A stretch of DNA of 64,000 bases from Trachythela sp. YZ-2020. Lineage: Eukaryota > Cnidaria > Anthozoa > Malacalcyonacea > Clavulariidae. The DNA is taken from assembly GCA_016169945.1 (NCBI GenBank), contig JADLSH010000389.1, positions 1,381,001 to 1,445,000 of the forward strand, read 5' to 3'. The position numbers and the translations under genes are program-made. Position 1 is the stretch's first letter. Every line of letters begins with the position of its first letter. Positions 45,160 through 59,300 of this stretch are shown here, in pieces. Below the pieces are notes generated by a model that ran no database searches, was not told where the DNA came from, and worked only from the letters and a program-made list of their open reading frames with translations.

Positions 45160-46265
45160 TATGTATAAAAAGAATCATTATTATTACAAATATGAAGAGA
45201 ACACATTGTACTTTTCCACCCCTGTTATTCTCGTGCACGTACATGGGAAATTGCATTGCGCATGCGAAACAAAAAAAAACGATTTTGATTGGACGACATT
45301 CAAATAAGTGTAGGATTCAGCAAGTGTTTTGTAATAGGCCTAATACTTAATGAAGCCTTGGCGCAACGCATGCCGGTAGTTCGTCGTGATCCTCATTGTT
45401 TGTTATCGCTGCAATGTAAGGAGATGCCTCAACTCAATTCTGTGCAAATTACAAGGAAATTACTGCACGATTAACGGAGAAAACTGCCTTGCATTGAAAT
45501 GACGTCATAAATGAACTTAACACAATTCGAACGCAAACATCGTTAAAGAATCTACTAGTTTTCAGGTATTGCTATGATTAGTAATATACAAGCCGTTCGG
45601 ATCTCTTTTTTGAGGTGAGCAAGGGTGAGCATGTAGGGAGGAGCATGAAATGACGTCACGGAAAAAGACTAGGCGAATTTTGCTGAGTTCAGCATATTTT
45701 TTTGCGAGGAAATATGGCTTTGTTATCGCATGAATTTTTTAAACTCCTTAAATATATTCTCGTATGTAGTGAAGTGTTTCTTTTTGAGACAACCAATATG
45801 TTAACCAATAAGTTTACAAAGTTTCAAGCGTTTATTTTTATAATAAAGTGTAGACAAGCAAATTTTTCATACAGTTCAAGACAGTGTATGCAGTTTTGGC
45901 GTTATAAACATAAATATTTTGATGCATATGTTGCTAATGTAACTATCATACGTGCAAGACACGAAAGCGTAGCGACCTAGCCAATAAGTTTACAAACATA
46001 GACATCTTACAAAGTTTATATAGCAGATTGTGAAAAGCAGTGATTTCTAAACGAGATTTCAACATCGAATAAAGTTTTTCAAGCATAGTTTTAATACGAA
46101 CATCGTATTATAAACATAAATTAACATTTAGCGGTAATTGCGATGTAACTCATTAGTAAGTCATTACCGGTGATTAAGACTGTCCAGTTAAAAATTTGAA
46201 TATATAGCGCATTCGAATGGTAGGACAGGGTAATATTTTTCAAATCATATGGTGGTATATAAACG
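45160..46265. other. No gene seen
   Basis: About 1.1 kb of AT-rich sequence after the (TA)n run. Short frames are unsupported. Confidence 0.5.
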
Positions 46266-46273
46266 GGTGAATA

Positions 46274-46502
46274 ATGACCGTGACCGTGACGGTGACCGTG
46301 ACCGTGTCCCTCGCTATCACCATCACCGTCACCGTCACCATCACCATCACCATCACCATCACCATCACCATCACCATCACCGTCACCATCACCGTGACCG
46401 TGATCGTGACTGTGATCGTGACACTCGCCATCACCATCACCATCATCATCACCATGACCATGACCATGACCATGACCATGACCCGTGACCGTGACCGTGA
46501 CC
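46274..46502. repeat. CACCAT / GTGACC hexamer satellite
   Basis: A run of GACCGT units, then CACCAT/CACCGT hexamers, then CATGAC units. The His/Asp or Met/Val-rich frames on both strands are by-products of the repeat. Confidence 0.95.
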
Positions 46503-46753
46503 TTGCGGTACCTTCGGGTACCTAAGGGTACCTTCGCCTACCTTGGAGTACCTTTATGGTACCTTGGGGTACCTTGGAGTACCTTCGGATACCTTTGGGC
46601 ACATTCGGTTACCTTGCGGTACCTCTATGGTACCTTGCGGTACCTACGGGTACCTTGGGGTTCCTTCGGTACCTTGAGGTACCTTTATAATACCTTGGGG
46701 TGCCTTCAGGTACCTTGGGGTACTTTTATGGTACCTGGGAGTACCTTCGGGAC
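46503..46753. repeat. GGTACCTT minisatellite
   Basis: About twenty imperfect units of roughly 11-13 bp on the theme GGTACCTTSGG. Most contain the KpnI-type palindrome GGTACC. It directly adjoins the hexamer satellite and ends at the duplication boundary. Confidence 0.9.
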
Positions 46754-47356
46754 TAATAAAGAAACATACTATAAGATAATATATTAATATATCCAAAAAG
46801 CGGTTGACCTTGTAACTTCTTAACAGACTGTGTTAAACTGTGACAATTTAATCATTTAACAATAATCAAAATACTAGTCATCGTTATTTACTTGTAAATA
46901 GTTATAGGCCTAACTAAAGAAATATATAAAAAGGAAAGAAACAAATCTGACTGTTGATTGTTTTTTCTCGATTAACTATTTATCCGGTACGTGCATTGTT
47001 CCATACTCTGATCCAAATATTGGTATGTCACTGATTTCGTATTTGGAAAACCTTCTTTTCCTGGGAACTGTGATACCGTATGTCACCTACCCAACGTGGC
47101 TTGTTAATCTAATCCCTATTGATAACTTCGGCGTGGAGCATTTCACTTGCTCCCATTGTGGGTTTTTAATAAAAGCAAATAAAATGAACATAAAATATCC
47201 GCCCGATGACGTCAGGAAGCGCTCCACCCGCTCCTCACGCACCAGAGCCCCTTTCTGTACACTAATTATACTACCACATATGGCGGTTGAGTGATGTGTA
47301 AAACTACCTGAAAAATACAATAACAACTATATTGAAGTTAGCAATACCAGAAAACA

Positions 47357-50300
47357 TCAATATGGACAGCCGTAAAATTCGACTCTCAACGAGATATGTG
47401 TATTCCAAGCCGTTGGATGAATGCGAATGAACCGAGTTGAAATAGGAGGTATAACCATCTGATGGACAATAGAATTGATGTCGCTGTTACCTTGGAACAC
47501 CTTTAGATGTAAAAAATACCCAATTAATCTAACAGATATCATGTAATTCCAAAATTCTTATTAAAGACGGCCATTAATTCAGTGGGAAAGCAGTGAACCC
47601 ACAAGAATATATACCCGATGCCTTAAATAGGGCAGTGATGGTCATTTCAGGGGGATAATGAGGATTCGATTTAAAATCTTGGCCAAGTTAGATCGAACAA
47701 TTCTTAACCTGATAAGATATAAATATATTTCCTGACTGTCTATTATTTTTCAAAATTAACTAACTTTCTTACAACAACTGGTATCGACAAATGAGATTTT
47801 TCCCGCTATAATCAGATGTCAAATTTTTGACACTTATATTTAGTCTGAAGTACTAATATTTCTCAAACGCTATTTATACTACACCATCCGATACCGGCAG
47901 GCGGTTGACTTTTAAGAGGCGTTTCTTTACTTATCATCGCGTTCACCAACTAATATTGCATTCAGTTTTTAAAAAATTACGCTTGATATTGCTTGATATA
48001 TGCAATGACTGCAAAAGGCACAGGAATGTTTTGGGCAATATAGTATCATGAAATATATGAGCCTTTATAATAATTGCTAGACTATAATATACTGATGTAT
48101 TCTTTATTAACGGCATCTTCCTAAGAAACCATTCTGTTTAACCATTTCTCTATTCTATTTTTCAAATCATAAGCTCTATTCTTTTTTCACAACCTTCAAC
48201 AAAACCTTCTCTGTAGTTTGTCCGTTATGTTCAAACGTACCTTAACTGTTCCCTCGTGTCCATAGCTCTGGAAATGTTTCCCGTCGGTGCTAGAAGAAAC
48301 CGTATAGTTCTTGACATACTGATTATATGCGGGATTATTGCGTCCTTGTATACTAATTCCTGTAATTACGGTAGATTGTTGAAAATCAATTTGAAACCAC
48401 TGATAAAGATTATTGTGCAGCGATGACCATGCTCCTTTTCTTCCACTATGTGCTATGAAGTTTAATCTCCCATTAGTGGCCCGATGATCTCTATCCCATT
48501 CGCTTGATGCGGTGATTTGGTTATCATGAATTTGACCATTTTCCATCCCGAGAGCCTCCTTACATACTGTATATTAAAAGAGGTTTTTATGTTAGTTCAG
48601 TGTTGCAATCTAGCATGTTAAGGTGAAGAAGAAATCTCGCTATAAAATGTTGGCTAATTTACCTGCCAAGTAGATATAGCGTGGTCTTGTTAATACCAAA
48701 AAAATGTTTAATTTAAAGAGATAATTATTGTAACACAAACACCGATCTTTAAAAACGGCAGATTCCTTTCTATTAATAACAAACACGTAACGAGAAGTGT
48801 CATTTTGCGTACGTTTAACAAGAGTGGATATATACAAATGTAAAATATAATAAAACGAAGCCTCCGAAAATTTCAATTTTATAATTCTCCGTTTCGACTA
48901 ATCTTGAATCATCAAGAATTAGGAAACTACTTTAAAATTTTAAATGTGATACTATGGACGGGTGAAAGCCTGCTTTAAACCGTCAAAAGAACTTGTTATC
49001 TTTAATTAAGATATGTTGACAGATGTTTTATCACCTGTGTAGATATAACTTGTAAAATTTTGAAGATGACTGATGATTAGTCGAAAGGTGGAATTATAAA
49101 AATAAATTTTTTTCGGAGTCTCCATTGTGTTCTATTCTATCAAAATACACAGTGGTTACCGCAAATATAAAAATGTAATGTTACAGAATCATCTTCAGAG
49201 ATATGAAAAATATTCGCTGAAAATGTTCAACTTCTGCTTGACATTTCGCCGACGGCGCGAAAGAACAACCAATCACACTTCAATAAAAAATCACGTGTCC
49301 CTCAGCTGTTTTTCCTTTTCAACATGGCGGATGTTTTATTCCAAGACAGTGACAGTCAGGAAAGTTTGACTTATTTAACTAGAAATACATGCATGCAGCA
49401 ACCCCTCGCCACAGCTAAACAACGACAGTTTCCAACATTATACTAAGCTTTGTTGTTGCAAAATCTGCGATGCAAAATGCAGGAAAAAGGCCATTGCACC
49501 AGCAGTCTTTCTTCTGGAAATGGGATTCGGTAAATCAGTGGCCGTGTTGGTCCGTATCTTCGATTCAGGCATAATTTTTGCTGAAAAACAGAATTGGATT
49601 CTCTACACAACCCCCCCCCCCACCCCTCTCCCATTTATGAGGCACTCAAAGGACGGCGTCTATAAGTCATATAAGTGAACTTCATGACATAAGTGTTTTC
49701 GTTCATCTCAAATAGTCGGCCGGCCAAGAGTTGAAAATATGCTCCTAAAATGTTTCGATGGCAATTTTATGTTAGAAGCTTGTAACAACCATATTCATAC
49801 TCAGGTAGATGTAGGGAATAAGGTTTGAGGTGTTACCAAGTCGAAATCTTAAATTTTGAATGAAAAAATATGATATTTCTAAGCCTCTTTCCCGCGAAAT
49901 CGCGCGTAGTTTAACTTCAAACGATTACCGACAATTCTGCTGATATGAGACAGACTTCTTTGCTCTGATTGGCTATCGCATTGGTTCCTAAATTGGTCAG
50001 CCAATGAGCGAACGTCGAAAAGTCCTGACGCTTCCAGTTTTTGCAACACATGAGGTAAACAACATCAATGTACAAGAAAGAAATATACTATTTTAACGAT
50101 ATTTAGGTAAGATTTTTCGTGTTAATGCGATCAGTATTATCTATACCCAATTGTTCTTTGCTTAGTTACACTGATTTAGTCCCCTTTGCCCGTATTTGCT
50201 TGATTATCGCGGCTGCCTATGTCGTGTGAAGTCAAATATAGTTTTAATACAGCCAGTACGATAATATACCGTAAACCTCCGTATATAAGCCCTGGGCTTA

Positions 50301-53300
50301 TATAGGTTCGTAAGGGTTTTTGATGGGCTTATACACGGGGGGGCTTATATATGGGGGGGCTTATACACGGACATCATTTTGTGTTAGTAATTGATTTTAA
50401 TCCGAACCCTAAAATTTGAAAGTGAACAAATTCAAATTATGACTATAACTATAAGAAACAATGTCAGCTAGAGTGATCTGTTAGTAATTAAATGTCAGTA
50501 TCACTATCATCATCATCGGAAGAGCTAGTACCGGTATTAGAGCCAGAGCAGGCTTCAGAGACGTCTGTAAGTTCGTCGTCGTCTTCGTCACTGCTTTCCA
50601 AATGAAATTCTTCCTGTGGTAAGGGCATTGTATAGCTTTCTAATCCTCTGATGTTCACCTGGTCGTCTTCTGAACCATCTAGTTTGGGCTTATATTTAAG
50701 TAAGTATATGGGCTTATATTTGGGGGGGCTTATATTCGGGGGGGCTTATATTCGGAACAGTGTGCGCGTTAGTGAATGCGGTGGGCTTATATTCGGGGGG
50801 GCTTATATTCGGGGGGGCTTATATACGGAGGTTTACGGTAGTGCACAAAATATTGTACTGTATGACCGGAAAAAGTAGGACTATTTTATTCAATCGATAC
50901 TATCTCATTTCTCGACTTGTTGAATACTATCAGAGAGTATTCTTATAATTTCAACAAGATTTTACCGCCCTGTCCAGTTGAATTATTTAGCCTTTGGTTT
51001 AAACAGTGGCAGCAAGTTGCAGCTGTTTGTCTCGGACTGATATCAAATTCCTGTGTTCGAAATTAAAGAAATATATAGTTGTCCCTATTTATTATAAAAA
51101 TAATATATCATTCCCAATGATAACATGTCTCGTAAGCCATTCTAGATGTTAGAACTTTAAAAAAATTCCGTGCTTGAGTTTGTTCACGAACAAAACATCA
51201 CTGTTATTGAATTTGACAAATTGCAAAGTACAATTTATATTGTTGGTGCCATTCAAAAGCCGAATATGTTTCTAACAGTTAACATTAAAATATAAAAATA
51301 TATATACAAGTCATTTTAGTCAAATGCGTTTGTGTTTTAAGATAATTACAGGCTACAGCGATAAGACATTGATAAAGCTCAGCGCCTCAGTGCAAATGAA
51401 ATATATAGAGAATAATACATGGGTGCGCGGAAATACCAGATTTATTCAACATGATGTTCAACACGAGAAATAAATCTGGTATTTCCAAGCATCCATGTAT
51501 TTTTCTGTTTATTATATAAAGGACAGTCTTTTCAAACAAAATAAAATAAAATATCCATTTTCATAAACTTCAAAAGCGATAATTTTCACACGCGAGATTG
51601 TCATAAATAATCTCACATGTGAGATTATCAGTTTTATCAGTGCTCGAAAACTCTATAAAGCACTATACTTTATATAATAAACAACAATAAAAAACAGACG
51701 GGAGTCTACTCTAGTTAGAGACAATCATGTAAATCGTTAAATACACTTCCATTGCATGGTAGAGTGATATACAATGTGAGAGTATGGTTCCAAACATTGA
51801 CTGAACAACAATTCAACAAAGATTGGATACAGTATAAAATATTTTTAGCTCGAGACAATTCAGCACCGGACAAAATACAAAACATTTTGGCACGATACTC
51901 AGTAATTAAGCAAATGCTGGAAAAACGGGGGCTGAATCAGTATAGATAATATTGATCGCATTAACACGAAAAATCTTACCTAAATATCATTAAAATCGTA
52001 TAAATAGCATATTTCTTTCTTGTACTTTGATGAACTTTGATGTTGTTTTAATACTCGTGTGTTGCAAAAACCGGAAGCGTCAGGACCTTTTGACGTTCGC
52101 TCATTGGCTGACTAATTTAGGAACCAATGTCGATAGCCAATCAGAGCAAAAAAGTCTGTCTCACATCAGCAGAATTGTCGGTAATCGTTTGAAGTTAAAC
52201 TACCGCGATTTCGCGGGAAGGAGGCTTAGAAATCCCATATTTTTTCACTCAAAATATAAGATTTCGACTTTGTAACACCTCAAACCTTGTTCCTTACATC
52301 TATCTCAGTATGAATATGATTGTTACCAGCTTCTAACATATCGAGTTGCAAGATATGATGACTTGGCCGGCCGTCTAAAATGAGTTTGAAGGAAAATAAT
52401 ACTCTAATAGCTTGAAAGGAAACTGTAAGGAAACCGGGAAATATATATAGAGTTAGAAGTTAAGGGTTTTTCACTTTCACAGGGTTTCTTGAAAGATACG
52501 CAACGGAAATATTTCTTAAGTAGTGGAAGCACTCTAGTCATAGCAACACTGAGACAAAATAATACAAATTTTTATTGTACAAAAAATTGTACAAAACAGG
52601 ATACAAATCGTCCAAAAATAATAAAAAAAATCGTTGTTTTAGCTATAGAATTCCCGAATTTATGATGTAGGTATGTTATTATTCGTCATATGAGCTTTAA
52701 ACTAATGTAAAATTCAACCTTCCGCTCAGATATAACGTTTCGAAGTGTTCAAAAACCTAAACTGCATTTTACGGATACAAATTCCTTCTTGAAATCGAAA
52801 TCAGTTTAATAAAATATAAGCGTAAAAATGATTTCGTACTCCTTTTAATATAGACCTTTTTCATCATATAAAACATACGATACTTTAACCGTAAACAAAT
52901 GAAAAACTATGTATATAAAGCAGGAGTTTTTAGAACAAAAAATACATCAACACTTTTATTGTTTTAATAAGGGACCGGTCATAAAGTATGTGTACTGGGG
53001 GGGTGGAGGGTATTCCAAAATACTACCATAAAATTTGGCACCCCCTCGAAAAGCGTCGGAAAATATTTAATACCCCCCTCAAAGGTGATGAAATGTTTCG
53101 TCCCCCCCCCCATATTTATTAATAATTATAAGAACATACACTCAATTTTATTAAAGTATTAAAGTATGTAGTTTTAATCATAGACATAGTATTAAACTCA
53201 TTTTTTGTTTCGTACCACCCACAAATGTCGTAATTCGTCTCATACCCCCCCAAAGGTTAGATAATTTCTTTCGTACCCCCCAACTTACCCTTCACCCCCC

Positions 53301-56300
53301 CAGTACACATACTTTATGACCGGTCCCTAATATAACAAAACTGCCACTACATATTTTACTTTCTTTCGTTCATTTGTCGCTTGGACACTTCTCCTCTTTT
53401 TTGCTAAAGTTAAAGCGATAAGATCCGTCCCACAACTCTTCCAATAAAGTCCCAAAAGCGACCATTTCTCATGTTTTACTACAATCTTACTCACTCCACT
53501 CCTGACAACCTGCCATACTTTTGAGATCAGTGAGATGACCACCCACCAACCTTGAACCACGCGCCCGCGATTATTGATGAACTTTAGATCTCCCATGGAT
53601 TTCCTTTTTTCCGGGTGTGATAAATAACCCAGCGGAATTAGTACCCTCGCCCCGGGCTATTGCCCGGAACGGCGATAGCTCCGGGGATAAGTGAGGAACT
53701 GAACGATGTAACAGAGCGAAATGTGGGGATCGGAATTTACTTGGTGTTAATAATAACGGAGATGGAGATGTATATTGTGTACTGTTAATAGAACTGGTAC
53801 GAAGCTTTCAAATACTTTGGAATACCAAACTATCAGCGACAGTCGCCACTTTGAGAAACATAGGCGTACGGGGTAGGGGGGGGGAGGGTGGCAGCTACTC
53901 GAGATTCGGGCAATTTTCCTGTTTTGCTAATTTAAAAATATCTTCAAAAATCAAAGCGTTTCATTGTTGCGGAAAGCCGGAAAATGATCAAATGCTGTAA
54001 TATATGAATCAGAAAATTATCGGATATATATACATGCAATTTGTATGTGAATTGCATGAATGTGAATTGCAACTAAATACAATGCCAAATTTGTTAAATC
54101 AGTGCTGCTATAGTAGTACTTGTTATACGATGTCTGATATGAAATAATCAGGGATTGACCTTTACCCCCCCCCCCTTACTGTTAACCACTGCCTGTTATC
54201 AATCACTTTCCATTGCTCAGAGTGTAAACTGTGGAATTTTTATTTGCTGTAGAGATCATTCGTCGTAAAAAGTGGGAAAATATTCGAGATACATACAGAA
54301 AGTGCCTCAAAAGGAGAGACCTCGCCACACGATCAGGTTCTGGATAGAGACGTTTACCAGAATGTCATTATTTCAAAGAGCTACAATTCTTGAGTGATAC
54401 TATGTCTAACAAAGAAACCGAAAGCAACTTCACGCTTGCTATAAACGATGAAAGTGAGTCACCTTCAATTAACACTGAGTTACCAGGTTATAAATAAAAA
54501 ACGGTGCCACCCTCAGTTTCCTCCACACCAGCACAGTTGGAATCTCCCAGCTTGTCAGGTAAAGGAGTACCAGCAGGAATACCAATAAAAAGAAAGTTTC
54601 GTGCAAGAGAGCGAGAGGATATAAGCACTGCACTCGACCTGCAGTTGATAAATTATCTCAAGAAGAAAGGACAAGATGACAATAGTCAAACTACTTCTGG
54701 AAAATCTGAAAATGATCAGTTTTGCAAAAGTCTCATTTCGATTCTTGATCGCTTAGACAACAGAACAAATCAGATGGCAAAAATCAAAATACAACAAATA
54801 CTGTTTGATATGCAATTTGGAGAAGAATAAAGTACATTAACAAATATTTTATTATGGTTTGAACAATTGTGTACACATTTAAAAACAGATTTAGAAAAGT
54901 TTAAACCAATTGTTCAAGTATAATGTTCATACTAGTTATGGTTCAGGTATGATTTGTTTATGTTAAACCTGTGTTTATGTTTACATTAAATATTTACGTA
55001 ATTAATCATACCATTTCAATAACTGACATTTTAATGTTTCATATTTTACCAAATCATGTCAATTTCTGGGCTAAGTGGATTAGCATTTTCAAAAGTGTTA
55101 GTTACACTGTCCACTGTGTCCCATTGCCATGGGACTTCTCCATGAGAGGATTTGAAATAATCCCTGAAGCCATCTCGTACACTTTGGCATCTCTTGAATA
55201 CGTGTTTGTACTACGACGTAAACCTTGGAAATTATTATCAGATGCAACATCTGACCTCCATTCACCATTAGCTTGACATTGCTCTCGATAAAACCATGAG
55301 CATAGGCGTATCAGGCAGCCTCCCCCAATTTTGACAGAAGGCAGCCCCCCAATTTTGACAGAAATGGTAAAGTCGGGCAATTTTTACTCGAGAGTTGAGC
55401 AATTTGGTCGTATGTCATGACGTCATGTCATATAATAAATAGCATCAATTTTAATCTGAGTAATTTGCAAAGGTTTTTAACTATATAACTGGGGAGCTTG
55501 ATATTTTCCACAACGTTTTAACGTTTATTTTCTGCTTTTTGACCAGTTCGACGGTTTGTCGATAATGACGATATCCGAATTGAATAAGAATCGAAGGTTC
55601 TCACTAGGATTTTTTTAAAAACAGGATTTTATACTATTTAAAAGATTCCAAGATTGACCTTACCCTGTAGTTGATAGACAGTTTTAACTGCCCTGCAATG
55701 CAGGAAATGGCGTTTCTTTGAACCCTTTACACCCGGACGTCGTAACCTGAACAAAAGCTAAAATCACATGTGCTTAGTTGGTCTGATTTTCTTAGAGATT
55801 AAAGTTATATACTGAACTTTCCATTCCACCTCGCTCCTTTACGCAAACCTAAACGGCCCGCATTTGTTTTAAACATATTTTGTCCCTCCTTAAAAAGGCA
55901 CTGCATGGTACTTTATCCTATGAAATACAACTATAAAGAGCGTGTTCCTTCTAAGATGTATTAGTTAGACATTTAATGTCGGGCAATTTCTGTCTTCGTC
56001 GGGCAAAGTAATGTCCGCCCCCCAATCTTTTTTCGCCCGTACGCCTATGCCCATGAGGGCAATATTGTGTTACAATTCCCAATATATTGGAAATCATTAG
56101 TGAGATTATAGCATCTCACAAAGGTGTTTTCAATCACCCTTCTTGACCTTGAAAGTCTGTAGTTAAAAATTCTCTCAAGTCTTCCAACACCACCACATGG
56201 GCATGGTTTCATTATATTGGGCTTCAAGGGAAATGCATCATCTGCAACTAAAACGTATGGTGCCACTGTGTTACTGCCTTGAAGGGTTGCTTTGTCTGGC

Positions 56301-59300
56301 GTTTTCAGAAAGCCTTGGTTTATTTCATAGCCAATCAGACTGTTATAGAAAATATCTTCATCGCTAATACGGCCAGTATTTCCTACATCCACAAGAGTAA
56401 AGTGATACTTGGCATCATAGACAGCTAGCAAATCAATGCTATGTGATTTTTGTAGTTATTACACAATTGACAAGGTTTTAACAATGAACAAAATAAATTG
56501 GAAAAGTTTTCATTCTAAGGATATAATCTTTTTGAAGCACAATGACACGACCAAGCAAAGTGAGGATGCTATGGTCGATGAGTTATTTTGAATTAATGGA
56601 GCAACGAATTGACCAAAACATATAGTGTGTATGTTGTCGCAATTGGGTATGTTTTAAATAATGTTAAGCCTGGTTCACACTTGTCTCAAATATCGGCGTT
56701 GTCCATTGTCGGTAGTCATTAATGCATAAAATCTTTTGTCATTTTGGAAAGAATACAATGGATCGCCGATGAATGGCGACAAGTATGCACCAGGCTTAAG
56801 TACATAGAAACTTTAGATGTGACTTGGCAGAAGGAAGATGGCGTTCAGTGGCGACGATCTAAGTGAATTGACACAGAACGTCTTTCAAACAAACGATGAA
56901 TCTGCTCTACCGGAATATGTACACGCCGTGTTGTAAAGGTTGTGTACACGTCGTTTGGGGAAAAACAATTTAGGCGGGCTTAAGCAACGCACAGTTAGAC
57001 GCAAGCAAGTGGGACATTACGCCAACGAAACTAGTCCCGAGCGCTGCCTGGTAAATTTATTGAAGAAATACATGAGAAAGTGTTCGAAGTCTGCAATGGA
57101 AAAGGACGTCTTTTACTTAGGTCCTCGTCGAAAATATGAATTGTCTGATGAAGGTATATATGTTGATGTATATAGGAGAGTAATTTATAACGTTCTTGAA
57201 TAGTCAAATATAGATAAGATAATGTTTTAAGAATACAAATCATAGTTTGAGGGCTACTACAGCGACGCGAGGCTTAGCAAAAGGGATTCCAGAGAAATTT
57301 TTAATGGAACGGACAGGCCACAGAGATATCAGATCCTTACAGAAGTATCAAAGACCAGAAGTATCAACCAAGGTGAAAATTTCGAAAGCTTTTGATTGTA
57401 GCACAAAAATCAACATTGACAAAGAATCAGGCATTTTGGAAGAAGATAAGCAGCCGGGAAATTTAAAACGAGTATTCCAATGTGATGAGGAGAGAGGAGA
57501 TTGTGCGACAATAAAGAAAAAACTGGAGAAGGAAAGTAGTTTGTTTTAGTAATTGTACAATTGTAGTGAGGGTGGTTTAAATATTGAATAGGTTTTCTTG
57601 TGATTTAGAAAATACACATTAATTTGGGTAGTGACGGTTGTGTTAAATATTGTTAGCATCAAGTATGTGGTCATAGATAGATTTATTTTTGGTTTAGAGC
57701 AAATGAATGCAGAAAATCGAATTACATATTTAGCATATTGAGCGAGTGCCATCGGTAGTACCATACGTCAATATCTCTATATTGTTGTCTAGTTCAACGT
57801 AAATATCCGTATATTGCTCTCGACTTCAGAGACAATATCTGTATATTGTCGTGCAACTATTAATCAATTATTGAATTTAATTCATCAGCTCCGCTCTTCC
57901 CTGCTGAATATCACAATCCTTCCACGCGCATTTAAACCGTTAAGTAATTATCGAAAATACAGCTTAATGAAGAACAAAGGAAACCGCGTCAATTGTGGAA
58001 TAAGTAAGAGTTAATTACCTCGAACCTCGACATTTCTCCAGATACATGTATTTGACTAAATGCCTCGGTTCTCGGTAATTAACTCTAACTTAATGTATTG
58101 TGATCCACATCTTGCTGGCGCTGGCATCACAATAAGCTTACCGTCAATGGCACCCAGCAATTCGCCATAATAAAAAAGATGGCGCCGCGCGTTGTATTAT
58201 AGGTAGATCGACATGTTTAAGATATTCTGTGATTTTACGGGTGAGTTAAATTTTCACAAAATACTTTGATAAAAACACACCGAAAGCAAAACTAACGATA
58301 AATGATGAAGGCACGATATCTTAGCTGTCTTCTGACAACTTCTTGTGTGCTATAATGCTTAAAAACAATTAAAATTGCCAAAATTTTCTAACTAAAACAT
58401 ACAAAAATAACACGCATGCATTAACACTTTTGCTTAAAACATGAAAACTATTGCGAATTGCACAAAAAAACGTAACACAAACGAAGAACAATAGTTTTAC
58501 TATACTTGCAAGTACATTTTGGATGAAATGTAGCTCAAATCGTTGAATAAATACTTTGTTTGTCAAAATTTTACTTTGAATTGGTAATGAATCCGAAATA
58601 AATCCGAATATACACGAAGACATTCCGAATAACGGGCCAGGAATCGCGGATGTAAGTAGCGAAAATTGTTGTCTAAAGTTAGGAAACTTTTCATTATTTT
58701 AGTTGTTTCTTAAACGTTTTAACACACAAAAGTATGTCAAAACATAACAAAGCTCTCGTTCTTTGTTTGTGTAACGTTTTTTTTGTGCAATTCATAATAG
58801 TTTTCATGTTTTAAGCAAATGTGTTAATGCATGCGTGTTATTTTTTTATGCTTAGTTAGAAAACTTTGGCTATTTTTAGTTGTTTTCAAGCATTATAGCA
58901 CACAAGAAGTTGTCAGAAGACAGCTAAGATATCGTGCCTTCATCATTTATCGTTAGTTTTGCTTTCGGTGTGTTTTTATCAAAGTATTTTGTGAAAACTT
59001 AACTCACTCGTAAAATCACAGAATATCTTAAACATGTCGATCTACCCAGAATTCAACGCGCGGCGCCATCTTTTTTATTACGGCGAATTAGGGAAGTTCC
59101 ACATCAGCTCAAATTCTCGGGAAATTGTTTTCCATTGATCAACTACAACATACCCCATGACGTTGAGAACTTTCCATAAAACTTTGCATGTTTCCTTCAA
59201 TATTCTGCCGATTGTTGTTGGGCTGATTCGGTAACTCATGCCAATAGTTTGTTGGGCATCACCCGTTGCTAAATACTGTAATGTTACACTGAGTCTTTCA

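Larger units (their letters stand above)
49717..52373. mobile_element. Second fold-back element with long inverted arms
   Basis: Termini CGGCCGGCCAAG and complement. Arms 49717 to about 50150 and about 51945-52373 are diverged inverted copies (for example GGTCAGCCAATGAGCGAACG against its complement). No clear target duplication. The centre holds the pogo-like MITE and the 51.4-kb hairpin. Confidence 0.75.

Noticed and set aside
46240..46525. Several reading frames (Met/Val-, His/Asp- and Thr-rich) on both strands
   Set aside because: They are translations of the hexamer satellite. Openness in several frames at once is a product of the repeat.
57142..57232. Intron within the broken Crypton (GAAG|GTATAT ... 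ATAG|TT)
   Set aside because: Phase does not fit, and the catalytic NHSLR motif lies across the supposed acceptor, so the sequence there is coding, not intronic.
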